Assembly: GCA_029204225.1 (NCBI GenBank)
Contig: CM055093.1
Location: forward strand, 22,921,912-22,985,911
Direction: 5' to 3'
DNA from: Diphasiastrum complanatum
Lineage: Eukaryota > Streptophyta > Lycopodiopsida > Lycopodiales > Lycopodiaceae
DNA length: 64,000 nt
The notes under the pieces are model-generated. The model was not told the origin of the DNA, did no database searches, and saw only the letters and a list, made by a program, of their open reading frames with translations. Below are positions 43,788-56,441 of the stretch, in pieces. The number at the start of each line of letters is the position of its first letter. Positions within the stretch are counted from its first letter, which is position 1. The position numbers and the translations under genes were made by a program.

Positions 43788-45374
43788 TCTAGAAGGATCT
43801 ACAAAAGATCTAACTCACAGACCTAAGAATCAATTTTCACACTAATGACTAGTCACTTGAAAACTTTGCTTTGATCACTAAGACAAAAGCACACAATCTT
43901 TGAATCAAATCACAAAAGAAATCAAATCCAATCTCCTATTGGACTCATCAAATACCAACTTTTTTTTTCTTTTGAAAGTTGAAATGGATATGAAAAGATT
44001 TGACACCTAGATTTTCCTTTTCACTTGACTAGTTCTCTCAACACTTGAGATTCTTGAACAAAAGATGGGTTTTGTTTCAAAACACATGAAAATCAAACTT
44101 AATCACTTCTATTGGACTCACTCTTGACCCAAATAATCTCACTCTTGAGATTTAGAATGAATTTGATTTGATTTGAAAACAAACTATACCATCAATTTTT
44201 CACAAAGCTTAAAAATTAGACAACTAGAGATTCACAAAGATCTCAACCATGCATGAATACTCAAATATGGACTCCTCCTTATTCTAGACATCCAATGGGA
44301 TCACAAATTGACCCTCACACTCTCACAAAGAAAGTTGAATAGAACTAATTTGAGTTTTATGCATTCTATGTCAATTTTTGCTCAACAAATTGAATTCAAT
44401 CACTCCTATTGGATTCCACCAATTACTCTACTTTTTAAGACTTGGAATGAAATTCAAAATCAAAAGTTGTGATTTTTCTCACTAAGATATTGTGCTTCAA
44501 AGATCTAATACCACTTAGAAAGATTTGATCACCTAGGAGAAGACAAATTCTTCACCTATAACAACACATAATGAGTATCTAGATCTTGCCCTATGCAAAG
44601 GAAGGAACTCTTAGAAAATTGGATCTCTCTCTACACATTTGCCATAGACACGTTAATGAATCTTTTCAAACCTTATAATCACTCAAACAAATTGAGTAGG
44701 GTTGAACAATGTGACTTGGATCTCAATCTCTTTTCTAGAACTCTCAATTTAAGCCAATCTATGTCAAATTCTACAAAAAATTTGCATAGATGCTCTATAT
44801 GCACTAGAAACTCTCAAAGGTTTCACTTGGAGGACAGATCCAAGGATGTTTTCTAGCAAATTGATGCTTCTAAACTTGACCCTATCACTCTTGAACAAAT
44901 CTAGAGTGATGGTACAATGGATTTCATCCTCTCACCTTGCATATCACTCCTTAATCTATGATTTTTGGCAAAATCACTCTCAACTTCAACATGCACTCAA
45001 AAAATCAAAGATAATCAATTAATGCACCTAATTCAAGCTTCAAATTTAATTTTCAGGCTGATATAATCCAAGAACTAATCAAGGGATTAGATTATTTATA
45101 GAAAATACTTGATTTTGCACTAAAAATCACTCAAATTGGGTGTGTGAGTCAAATTGTACAAATTTTTGAAATTTCTCAGCCAAAACCGTAGCTGTATGGC
45201 CTCACACGTGTGAAAATGGTTCTTACATCCCACAACAAGATTTGGACCAAAAATTTTGAGGATAGCTATCAAATCCAACTCACTACACAAAATCTCACTA
45301 GTTTCCAAAAAATTGCTAATTTTGGCTTTGATTTGGATTAACCCTATCAATTTCAACAAAACCTCTTGTACTAG
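43788..45374 (-). other. 5' interior of the LARD-like element, non-coding
   Basis: About 1.6 kb rich in ACTTGAGA, TTTGAAA and CTATTGGA repeats. There are no credible frames; it is probably a long leader. Confidence 0.5.
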
Positions 45375-45386
45375 GCTCTGATATCA
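45375..45386 (-). other. Primer binding site of the LARD-like element
   Basis: The minus strand reads TGATATCAGAGC directly after the 5' LTR, one mismatch to the initiator tRNA-Met complement. Confidence 0.8.
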
Positions 45387-46211
45387 TGTGGAAAAAGTAC
45401 AAAAAGGAACAAGAGTGGATCCTAATCTGATCCTCAAGAGGGATTGGTTGTCAAATTACTTGATCTATCAATCTACTTCAGATTAAGATCAATCTAGATC
45501 AATTCTAGACACAAAATCCTAACAAGAACAATCATTAATTGAAGGTAAGTGTACTTTATGGTTTCACACGTGTGAAACACTGTCTGAGTACGGACTCCAA
45601 CCTAAAAATCAAGTACACATTGATAGAACCTCAAAACAATCAAAACAAATGTAGACAAATGTAGAGAATCACTCAAAATTGCTTCCAAAATCAAGATTGG
45701 TGTCTCACACTGATTATGGCCAAATGTGGCTCTATATATACAATAGGAGGGAGCTCGTGGTACTGATCATCCCTTTGATCCCACATGTGTGAAGGTGCTT
45801 TGTCATATGATGATTCATCATGCAAAACTGACACTTGGACAAAACCTTCTATTTTGAGCACTTTTGGTCTTCTATATGGAGATCTACTTGAAAATCTTCT
45901 AGAAGTCAAAATTCGTCTACTTCAGCTTATTCCACACATGTGAGATGTCCTCTACACATGGGATGTGACACCTAACCAAAGGATGTGGCTCATGCAAGAA
46001 ATAGATTGATGCCATGTGTCATATGTCTAGAAAACTAGTTTTTGGCCTTTTTAGCCACTAGAACTTGAATTAAATCATATGTACAACCTATATGATTATG
46101 GTACATGACAAGTACACTATTTTCACATGTGTGAACAGGCTCCACACATGTGTAATCATCCTATATACATGATTTTTGGCCTCTACCAAGCTTATTTTTG
46201 CATTTTTCACA
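45387..46211 (-). repeat. 5' LTR of the LARD-like element
   Basis: 825 bp, followed on the minus strand by the PBS. The same CACACGTGTG palindrome lies near 45560. A few indels against the other LTR (for example a missing CCATTTTCC block near 45870) suggest some age. Confidence 0.88.
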
Positions 46212-46216
46212 CGATC

Positions 46217-46917
46217 CACGCACTTGATGGCATACTTATGTACCATGGGAGCCTCGTCCCAAATAATGAGTCAGCATGCCATCAAGAGCTTACCTAACGG
46301 AGACCGTTTCGAGATGTTGCATGTTGAGCTTTCGTTCAATTCCGTCAGAGGAATCCTAAATTCAGAGTGCGCGGTCCTACCACCTTTCATTAACAATGCA
46401 ACGATCCCCACGATACAACTGCCAATGCTATCCAACCTTGTGCACGCACGTACAACAACATGACACTATAGAGAAACGTCTTACCCATTCCACTCGGACC
46501 ATCTACAAAGAACACTCCAGTCACTCTTCGTACCACATGCTTACGTACCACACGGTCAAAAATCATGCGCTGATCCACATTCAATCTCTTGATGTCAGCC
46601 TCTACCTCTGAAAGGGTCTCATCAAGAAATATTTCTTCGCGAAATAGTGGAGAAAACTCGACATCGCTATCGAGAATGTGTGAAGCCAAAGTTCAATAAC
46701 TTTTTCGATGCTTGCATGTGCGTCTCCACATCTAGAAGAGCCCTATCTATCATAATCTGACTCACACTAACGGTCTCGCACGTCACTGGCTATCCTAACT
46801 CTCCGCATAATCCTCTACTAAATGGGGCTCTATACTCTTCCAAAGATCTAATGGGTCAGAAGGTGCACATGTCAAAAGAAGTACAATGACCATGAGCCTA
46901 AGTTGCGATGGAGTCCC
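46217..46917 (-). pseudogene. Helitron PIF1-like helicase, N-terminal half (Walker A and B)
   Basis: ADIKRLNVDQRMIFDRVV leads to the Walker A motif GPSGMGKT and FLYSVMLLYVRAQGWIALAV. In a shifted frame RIPLTELNE and the Walker B IIWDEAPM follow, ending at CVDR where the LTR element has inserted. Upstream (46690-46917) QLRLMVIVLLLTCAPSDPLDLW is readable. Confidence 0.86.
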
Positions 46918-47470
46918 CTATGACACCGCCTCCAATAGGCAGTTACTCCATTCCATCGTGTCGTTTATTAGAAGTCTATGCTTGCAAGCATCTCTGAACG
47001 ACGAAAATAACTCACTATCAATTGTGCGCAAGTCCTCAAAACTTGTTGCACCTTTGACGTGAGCCAAAAGAACTTGCAAATAATATCGCTCTCCTTCGGA
47101 CGGGGATAGACAAAATACATACATCCAATGGTCGGAATGGACTGTGCGTTGATTCTACAAGTCCATCTTCGCGCTCTCCTACCGTAAATGTAAAATCCTA
47201 GCAAGGCTGGGTACAACAACTCTTGGGCCTCCAAATCGCCACTTCTATTCAACTCAAAAAAAGAATTGTCAAAGTGGTACTCAAATGACCTTCTACAACC
47301 TCCTCTAAATTGGCTCCCTCAATAAAGTAAACTAACTCATGTCCAGCCAAATGAACCGCCAGTTGAGTCACAACTGGCTTATGAGCACCCATAGAAAGCC
47401 CAAACAGTCGCCAGTAAGCCTCACTCGCACAGAAATATCGAGCATTCAAAAACTGCTCTATCTCATTCAC
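46918..47470 (-). pseudogene. Helitron Rep-helicase linker region
   Basis: Readable blocks in several frames are NEIEQFLNARYFCASEAYWRL, HKPVVTQLAVHLAG, TIGCMYFVYPRPKES, then FCLSPSEGERYYLQVLLAHVKGATSFEDLRT and FSSFRDACKHRLL. This order is standard for plant Helitron proteins. Confidence 0.85.
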
Positions 47471-48177
47471 TATCGCAACTGTCTAACCACCACCCCCATA
47501 GCCTCTTTCGCAATCATATCTGGTCTCTTGTACACGTACTTGTACAAATACTTCACACTACGTACATGTACACATATCTCTACGTTGATGTGACACTGAA
47601 AATATAGTGTCAACCATCTGTTGTACGATACTACCCACCTGCTATCTAATTCTATTCCATGCAACTTCACCTTCTCTCCGTTGTCTCTACGCCTATACAA
47701 AAGATACTCATTCACTATAGATGTTTCATTAATGAAATTCCTTGGGTAGTTCTTCGAGCATTTTCCATCCTTCATGCACGGTGCATTTGGAAAAGTTGTT
47801 CCGCATGGGACGTGCATCATACATGTCCTCACTATCTCGTACAACTCTAGATCATCTCCCCTCACATGAATTTCTACGCATATGATACGATCGTAATCTC
47901 CAACAGTGATGGGTTTGTTCTGCTCCTCCAATATAATCAATAGGCGGACATGGGGCAATCCTCTCTTCTGAAACTCTACAACATGAAGCCTTCCTATGAT
48001 GCACCCAAATATCCCATCCTTCTTCAACAAATCAATCAAGTGTTGAAGCTTCATGCTAAAAACTCTCAATACCAAATCGGGCCTATTTGCAGGTGTATGT
48101 TGAAATCTCAACTCCCTCCTCACTTTTGACCAATTTGGGTTCACTGTCATTGTGATAAACAAATCGGGAGAACCCAA
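47470..48177 (-). pseudogene. Helitron Rep (HUH endonuclease) domain
   Basis: A long frame with GSPDLFITMTVNPNWSKV, HVVEFQKRGLPHVRLLIIL, MMHVPCGTTFPNAPCMKDG and KYLYKYVYKRPDM. The two Tyr residues of the Y2 motif remain (YLYKYVYK). The HUH motif, normally HxH after GLP, reads H-V-R, so one metal-binding His is lost. Confidence 0.88.
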
Positions 48178-48216
48178 CTCCCTAACGATGGCGATAATAT
48201 CTTGGTACTGCTCACG

Positions 48217-48519
48217 CTAATGACGCGGTGAACCAATATCTGCTTGTACCTGTAAATGGTAGCTGTAAAACTCTCGAATGGTGACAACTTTGTGTCCGCC
48301 CTCTAATTGCTCTTCAGGAGCATCTGAATGTATACCCTCACGTATGTCATCATCATCACCACATGCAACATCTCTCATATACATATGTGGAATCCACTGA
48401 TACCACCCATCACTACCGTAAGAAAAGAGGAGGACAAAATGCAAGGCATCATATGATGAATGACGCTCTGTGATATGTTGCAAACCATCCTGAATGGAGT
48501 GCAATATGATGTCATGCAT
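48217..48519 (-). pseudogene. Helitron N-terminal/Rep junction segment
   Basis: YDALHFVLLFSYGSDGWYQW and TIREFYSYHLQV match the usual LxYPLLFPxGExGW and xREFYxYRLQ blocks. It ends in a stop 40 bp before the Rep frame. Confidence 0.82.
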
Positions 48520-48598
48520 TCAGTCACTCAGGGTATCATCTATAGGCATAAGCACTGCAATCTCATTGCTCGTAGGAGCATTGAACTATCTATTCGCT

Positions 48599-49276
48599 CT
48601 ACTTCACTATGCAAAGTCGAATATCCTTTGTGAAGTTCTCTTGCATGATTCGAGCAACATTCTTAAAACATTGCGTAAATGGATTCACATCCATCATCAT
48701 GCTTTGCAAAAGGGAGAGAACGTCACGCCTAAGATTGAGATTTAGAGATAATCTCTGATCTAATTGTGAATCATCACCATCCATGATGTAGATTTGCGAA
48801 AATGAAGGTCTATCTAAAGGCAACAGACCACCAAAATGATGATACAACCGGCCAGACACTCTAAATGTATACGCGCCGCCTACAAAGTTGACAGTGGATC
48901 TATCTAGATTCACCCCAAGAGATGCAAAGGCCAATGAGTTACTATAACTCCGAACGTGTTTTCTAAAATGAGCTCTCACGTCATCAGAAGATGTGTATAA
49001 ATTAAGGAGATAAAGAGGTGGTGATGGCATCAAAGACAAACGCACCTTACCTGTCATGCAACAAAATGAGCTATTTCTTTCTGCTTTCCATCTTAGGGAC
49101 GAACAATGATCGCACACAAACTCCATCTCTCCAAGATCATGGCATGCTGGTGTTTGAAGTGATCTAGCTACTTCAAAAAGACCCCGTCTAGAATGCAAGA
49201 CTTCTGTGGCTATGGGATTTTGCAAAGACAAAAGCAAGGTTCGATGTCTTTGCTTAGCTTGGTACCTACGATTCAA
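48599..49276 (-). pseudogene. Helitron N-terminal zinc-binding region
   Basis: FVCDHCSSLRWKAERNSSFCC and MTGKVRLSLMPSPPLYLLNL, then SNSLAFASLGVNLDRST, YTFRVSGRLYHHFGGLLP and FSQIYIMD: the canonical Helitron pre-Rep module with CxxC...CC. Confidence 0.85.
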
Positions 49277-49302
49277 CCTTCTACTCCTAGCAGATCTAGA
49301 TT

Positions 49303-49641
49303 CTACTTCCGAAGTCCTATATATGGGTGATTATGCACATGCTCGGGTGTAACAAACATTGTTGTCGTTGAGTCTACCCCCTCCATAACATCAACATTGG
49401 ACATCGAATCCAATGTAACATGTGTAATCGATCCTACACTCAATATATGAGCCTCTCTTCTAATATTGTCATGGGACCTTAAATGTGTATCCTCTTCCCC
49501 TTCTTGAATGGTAAATTGCAAAGCCTTGGCTTTACGTTTTGCCATATACCTGCGAGGAATCCTCCTCTTCCTCTCACTTATGGATTCCACTTCAGAAGTC
49601 AAATATGAAGTATTACTACAAATATGTTTGGGTGTAACCAA
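49303..49641 (-). pseudogene. Helitron protein N-terminus with internal duplication
   Basis: VTPKHICSN and RRIPRRYMAKRKAKALQF near the start resemble VTPEHVHNH and the RRLNRRYQAKQRHRTLLL continuation about 300 bp later, so the N-terminal region contains a diverged tandem copy. Confidence 0.6.
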
Positions 49642-49913
49642 CTCTACTCTCTCCGCTGCTACCTCTATCTCGGGTGACCTATAAATGCTTAATTAACATA
49701 CCTGCAAAGTGGCTGTGAATTTGCAAAGCGAATTATATCTCTAGTTGTGCCTACTATACTATTTCTAGACACTTTTTTTAGGTGTTTGCTTGAATGAGCT
49801 ATGCCCCACTGGTATTCAAATTAGATCATAGATGGTTTTGCAAGAGTCATTACAACCTTGAGAAGCGTTGGTGATTATTCGTTACTGTTGTTGATCCCTT
49901 TGTTTGTCTACAG

Positions 49914-50113
49914 GATATAAAAGGCATACGAGACAAAGTGCAACTTGCCACTAAATTTGCAATAGCTTATGATGACAAGGGAAATTTTTCTATAGAGGCA
50001 ATCCAGCTTATGTTCGGGCTGCCTATGAAGCAAGTCTGAAGAGGATAGGTGTGGATTACATTGATCTATACTATTAACATCGTGTCGATCCCAAGGTTCC
50101 AATTGAAATTACG
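49914..50113 (+). pseudogene. Aldo-keto reductase exon, disrupted
   Basis: The acceptor TTGTCTACAG and donor ACG/GTGAGT bound a piece reading [20 protein letters not shown], then after a one-base loss [26 protein letters not shown], a TAA where the family has Gln, and HRVDPKVPIEIT. This is plant AKR of the auxin-induced/perakine-reductase type (the [12 protein letters not shown] block). Frameshift and stop make it dead. It lies 270 bp outside the Helitron N-terminus in opposite orientation, so it could be captured by the Helitron or be an old host pseudogene. Confidence 0.8.
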
Positions 50114-50372
50114 GTGAGTATGTTAGTTTCTAGAGGAATTGGCATAACAAATAGTAATCATTTTTTAAGTCCTCATTTTAAGGCTTGTTAAGAATGTGGC
50201 ATTCTGGCTCGCGCTCGCGCTCACACCATATCTCTTTTCTCTGCCATGCCAGCCAGCCAGCCAGCCAGCCATTATTTTACATTACCTCCTTCCCAATATC
50301 AACCTGGAATGGACGATATTGCCTCTGGGAATCACCAGATCGATTGCTTGCATAATATGAGAGAACCCGTTC
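50114..50372. other. Flank between AKR exon and tRNA fragment
   Basis: Contains a short (CCAG)n tract near 50250-50270; nothing else is recognised. Confidence 0.5.
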
Positions 50373-51883
<1,511 letters not shown>

Positions 51884-52020
51884 TGGCTCGCTGGCTGCCT
51901 CCTGCAGCTCCTCGCTGCCTCCACCCTCTGTGGCTCGCTGGTTGCCGCCTACAGCTCCTCGCAACCTCTGACATCTGCCTGCTCGCTGGCTGCCTCCTAC
52001 AGCCCCTCGCTCAACACCTC
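51884..52020. repeat. Imperfect GCTCGCTGGCTGCCTCC minisatellite
   Basis: Three to four degenerate units of TGGCTCGCTGGCTGCC and TACAGCTCCTCGC spaced about 45-60 bp. Confidence 0.7.
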
Positions 52021-52500
52021 CTCGCAACTTGCATGCCTGTTGCCACAATGGAGACCCTGCTCCATCATTGTCTAAACAGGCATTTCAGAGCTACATTTGA
52101 TTGCCAAATTCCATAATGGAGGTTTTGTTCCATTGCAGGCTCACATATATCTGTGCCTGAAAAATAAGCACACCTTTCTCTGTCTGTTAGTAGCATTCTT
52201 TGCTTGCTTTGTTGCATTGCAGAGAGGCCTTCTAGGAGAATTCTGTCTCTGCTGTCAGAGAGACATACATAGCTATTTTGAGCCTTTTTGTAGTGCTGAT
52301 ATAGAATTCCTTTGAAGTGTCCTTCATCCTACTATCCATCGCACTTCAAGGATAGTCATGAGCGCGCTCTTTTCGCAGATCTGCGGCAAATGTCTTTCTA
52401 TGTAAGCAAGAAGATCTAAGACAGAATTGCAAGCACTAAATGTCAAAGGCAATATGAGCCTCAAGTTGCTGCATTCATGACTAGCCAGCTCCTCCTCCTG

Positions 52501-52639
52501 TGGCAAGCCCGTTACATTGCTCATCACTAAGGTAATTTAATTTCATCTCAATACTGCTATATGATATGTGTGGCAAGCCCGTTACATTGCTCATCACTAA
52601 GGTAATTTAATTTCATCTCAATACTGCTATATGATATGT
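52501..52639. repeat. Perfect 70-bp tandem duplication
   Basis: TGGCAAGCCCGTTACATTGC and the following 50 bp are repeated at 52571 without a visible change, so the duplication is recent (or an assembly artefact). Confidence 0.92.
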
Positions 52640-53410
52640 TATTCATGTGAAGGATGGTTATTTTAGTGAATCGTTTTGTACTTGTCGTATGGTCATCCTA
52701 TGCTTAGTCCCATCTTGTGTTTGTCATTTTTTGTACTGAACGATAATGTCACATCATGGAATTATCCTTTGTATTGTGATAAGATAAGTGTGAGAGATGT
52801 CAACCAGTTTAATCAAAATTGCTACATTTGTTTATATGGCATTTGAGGCCAATTTTATATTAGACTTAGAGTTTGATTTTTCAAAGTTATATTTGAATAA
52901 ACACTTTTGGAAAGTGTGAGAAAGTGTAAAACACGAGTTTTGGAGGGATTCAATTTGAGTAGTAGAAACATTGAATCTAGTCACAATAATAGTAGGGTTT
53001 TTTATTATTGAGAGAAACCTAAGTTTAAACTTAGCTTTGGACATGTTATAAAAGGATGTAACTCATGGGAAGAGGGATCACTCACTCTCTCTCTTATCTC
53101 ATTCATGCTTATACATGGTTTTCTTCGGTTCTACTATCCATTGGTGCACTATACAAGTCTATATGTAGACTATTTATTAAATGTTATTTTCATATCCACA
53201 CGTGTGAAATACAATAGATTATTATTATTGTATGGACAACAACATTATTTTATGTTTTGATTCATGTTTGATCAAGATCTATTAGAGTTTTCATCTGATT
53301 CTTAGAGTAGATGCTGATTTTTCTACATTGGTTAGATTGGTGATATGTTGTCTTTTTAACCCAAGATCATTTTATGGATTTAGATCTTGATTGATCTGAA
53401 ATCTTTCACA
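52640..53410 (+). repeat. Region ending in the 5' LTR of a plus-strand Copia element
   Basis: The right edge (ATCTTTCACA at 53410) directly precedes a PBS, so at least its final part is an LTR. It includes a CACACGTGTG motif near 53199 and a TTATAAAAGG TATA-like site near 53047. The left LTR edge is not determined because the 3' LTR is absent. Confidence 0.5.
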
Positions 53411-53422
53411 TGGTATTAGAGC
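53411..53422 (+). other. Primer binding site of plus-strand Copia element
   Basis: TGGTATTAGAGC, one mismatch to the initiator tRNA-Met complement, just after the CA end of the LTR. Confidence 0.75.
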
Positions 53423-54002
53423 TTGTGTTTCAGGTCATGAAGGAAGCAATCACAATATCTATCAATGATTTGGAGAAGATATCAATGTTAGAGCATGCTA
53501 GATTGGATTCTATACCAAAATCGAGTTTCTTGCATATGTTGGATCTTTTGTAGATCAAAACTCTATTTAGGCTTATATTTTTGATCAATTCCAATTTCAC
53601 ACATTACTTACTAGAAATGGCTGATTTTTAGAGCATTGAAAAAGCCTAACTGGTGGCTACAAGATTGCATATCAAGATTTAGGCAATTGCATGTAGATTT
53701 TGAAATAATCAATTGTGATGTTGTCAAAATCCTAATTTTGATTGGATCTCTAGATTGTGAGATTACTAAACTTCATTTGAGTGTGTTTCAATCTTAGGAA
53801 ATCACAAGAGTCATTAGATTGAGGATAGATAATAGATTGATCAAGATTTCACTATTCTATGTGTTGATTTGCTTGGTATAAGTGCTAGAAGAGAATTGAG
53901 TAGTTTCATATCTTTGTAATTTTCTTTTGAAAATATTTGTTGTTGTTCAGAGGAGTGCTTATGCATTGAAACAGGTTTAAAGAGAGGATCAACTCATTGC
54001 TA

Positions 54003-54605
54003 CATGGCTACATCAAGTGGAGTCATGTTGAAAGCCAATGATAGACTTACCTCAAGTAACTATTCATTGTGAAAAGTGAGGATGGAATCACTTCTTGAGA
54101 TGAATAATATTTTGGATATTGTTGTAAGTTTGGAGGAGAGACCAACAACACAACAAGATCAAATGAGGTATGACAAGAGGGCCAAAAGGGCTCTACACAT
54201 GATAAAGGTGAATGTTACCAATGAGTTTCTCAAGGAAGTTGGTAAGAGTGCTTCATCAAAGGATGCTTGGGATTCATTGGAGAAGCTTTATGAATCCAAG
54301 TCTATTTCTAGAGTGTTGACTCTAAGGAGGAAAAAAAAATTTGTTTGCAAAAGAGTGAAGAAAGTCTAAATACTTTTATTTTGAGAGTAAAAGCTTTGAA
54401 TGATGAGTTAGCTTGCATTGATGAGAGCATTAAGGAAGGAGAGCTTGTTCAAGCTATTCTTAATGTATTGTTGGATGCTCATGCTAATATTGTTCAAAGT
54501 GTTGTCATTCAAAAGAATTTGCCAAGTTTGATAAAAGAGATCTTGATCGATGAAGAATATAGGCTTCAAACAAGAGGTGGATCTTCATCTGTGAAAAGTC
54601 GAGTC
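54003..54605 (+). pseudogene. Copia gag, N-terminal and capsid part
   Basis: ATG at 54003 opens MATSSGVMLKANDRLTSSNYSL, a TGA where Trp is expected, then VRMESLLEMNNILDIV, KDAWDSLEKLYESKS and LTLRRK. After a frameshift in an A-run near 54340 one reads LNTFILRVKALNDELACI and LIDEEYRLQTRGGSSS. This is the UBN2/retrotran_gag type. Confidence 0.82.
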
Positions 54606-55645
54606 GGTGATTGTGATTGTTGCACGAAACGAAACTGAAAGGGATTCATGTTCGCACCTTCTTCTCTTCGAACCTCAATTGCTATGATAAAACTGATCTG
54701 TGTCTTAGCATGAACAACATATTCACTATACTCAGATAGAATTCGATTTTGACTAGCGGCTATTGCTGCCAGATCATATCTACAATCTTCCAGAGTCTAG
54801 ACAGACACTACTGACCTACGTTTAAGTTTGTTTAAGCATTCAACAAGAATGAGCTAGTGTGCGGAATAAGAATAAACAACTGAACATATATTGACAACGA
54901 TCAGACATCAAAACATTCGAGATCATTCAAGAACAACATGTGCATTATAGCTAATGTATTATTAATGATCTTTTCTTGAGCGATGTGTGACAAACCCACA
55001 CAGCGCGTCGGCACAAGAGATACTATGTCTCTCACAAACTATATCAAACAGTCTCGTTTACTAGTGGACTCCTGGACATCAGTTGGCAATTCTATGCCTA
55101 GCTCCCATTGATGTTCAACCGATTATCTCGTGTTCGTCCTATTTATACATGGATTGAGAGAAGTGGTTTAGTGTAATCACTGATTACAAGAATGATTGGT
55201 TAAGCACGTTCTAACGGCACTCAGTTTGTCGTCGGCGTTGTCTGTGGAGGTGGTTCTCCTCCTAGTACTTTTCTTGATCTCCTTTGTACATGGAGAGGGA
55301 AGATCCACCGTTTTTCGGTCTTCGGGTGTTTTGAGCTTCGTGGCTTTGTGTCTTCATTCGGCCTTCTGCTTTCCCTTCGAGGTCCTTCGGTCTTCAAATT
55401 TTGGGTCTTCGCCTTCGAGTCTTCATTCGCTTGACCTTCGTGTCTTCAGGTCTTGGCCTTCGTTGAAACCATTATGTAGAGGCGGTTATTGTCTGGGGGC
55501 GGTTTTTGTCTGTGGGCAGTTCCTTTGTATTTCTATAGATACAAAGACCTGTTGGTCCTTTTCGTGCATTTTTACAAACACGAACTTGAAAGCTACCAAA
55601 ACTTTGTGGCTAGAAACATTAAGTTTCTTCATCATCAATGTCTCA
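54606..55645. mobile_element. Insertion of about 1 kb splitting the Copia gag
   Basis: The gag reading VKSRVGD at the left breaks off and resumes as SQVGEEAMFIKGK at the right, with the junction bases partly repeated on both sides. The inserted DNA has CTTCGGTCTTCG-rich sequence (55310-55460) and no coding domain. It is possibly a solo LTR or a small non-autonomous element; its terminal bases are not resolved. Confidence 0.5.
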
Positions 55646-56014
55646 AGTTGGAGAGGAGGCTATGTTCATCAAGGGCAAATTCAAGGGCAAAAGCAAAAGT
55701 AAGTGGTCTAAAGGGCAAGATCAAGGGGAGGCATCTTCAAATGGAAAAAAGAAAGATATATCAAAGCTCAAGTGCTTCTATTGTGACATCAAATGACACT
55801 TTTCAAGTGAGTGCTACAAGAAGAAGATAGATCAAGGAGACAAGAAAGGTAATCTTACTCTTGATGAGGATGATTTGGACGTTCAAGATGCAAATGATGA
55901 TGCTTTTGTGATGTCTTCATGTATGCATGCTAATGATGGAGATTTATTATAAAGTCCACAATCCAAGGATCCTATTCTAAGCATGCCAATCACAAGCAAC
56001 ACAAGGGAACCTGA
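55646..56014 (+). pseudogene. Copia gag C-terminus with zinc knuckle, truncated
   Basis: KGKFKGKSKSKWSKGQDQGE leads to the zinc knuckle CFYCDIK*HFSSEC (a TGA inside) and an acidic tail DEDDLDVQDANDDAF. The match ends near 56014, where the gypsy LTR begins. Confidence 0.8.
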
Positions 56015-56030
56015 TGGTGGACAAACCAAT

Positions 56031-56441
56031 CCAACCAAACCTAGATCGAATGGATCTAGCCCCCAAGCTATGGATCAATCACAAAGAGAAATGAGACATC
56101 ACACCAGCAGCATCCTGCCATCGGTCATGCTATTAAGCATACACTAGTGAGATCCCAATAGGTATACTTATACCCTCCAAGGCCCATGCACCACTAGTAG
56201 TGCACTGCGACACCACACTGGACACCTCTGCAGTCTATCTGGGCCACGTCATCCAGTTTCCCAATGACTCACTAATAGATCCATACAAATCCAACATCAA
56301 GTGTTTAGGCCTATAACCATTAATTATGACCATGTACACATAAGGGCCCCAATTCTCCTATTGTCACAATTAACTTACGGGTTGTTGGTCTATCGGTCCC
56401 TAGTGTGGACACGCTACCTGAGACCAGTCATGGGCATGACA
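56031..56441 (-). repeat. Chromovirus (Ty3/gypsy) 3' LTR, truncated
   Basis: On the minus strand it starts TGTCATGCCC at 56441, right after the purine tract AAGAGGGGAAGAA (56442-56454). It matches 10418-10838. The far end is missing. Confidence 0.85.

Larger units (their letters stand above)
40929..46216 (-). mobile_element. LTR element without recognisable RT/IN (LARD-like), inserted in the Helitron helicase
   Basis: LTRs of about 826 bp at 40934-41761 and 45387-46211 share almost every base. Their ends form an inverted pair TGTGGAAAAA / TTTTTCACA. Flanks are TGATC and CGATC, a 4-of-5 TSD. On the minus strand a PBS TGATATCAGAGC follows the 5' LTR (45375-45386) and a purine tract TTTTTGAGGAG precedes the 3' LTR (from 41762). 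The 3.6-kb interior holds gag-like frames but no RT, RNase H or integrase motif that I can find, so it was probably mobilised in trans. Confidence 0.85.
39885..49641 (-). mobile_element. Helitron, minus strand, decayed and interrupted
   Basis: The domain order on the minus strand is that of plant Helitrons: N-terminal zinc-binding region, HUH Rep, then PIF1-like helicase. After removal of the LTR element at 40934-46211 the coding part is about 4.5 kb. Frames are broken many times. I could not fix the 5' TC and 3' CTRR ends, so the bounds are those of coding sequence only. Confidence 0.87.

Noticed and set aside
55196-55702. Plus-strand 168-codon frame with hydrophobic N-terminus
   Set aside because: It starts in the CTTCG-rich insert and runs into the gag tail in the wrong phase; no family signature.
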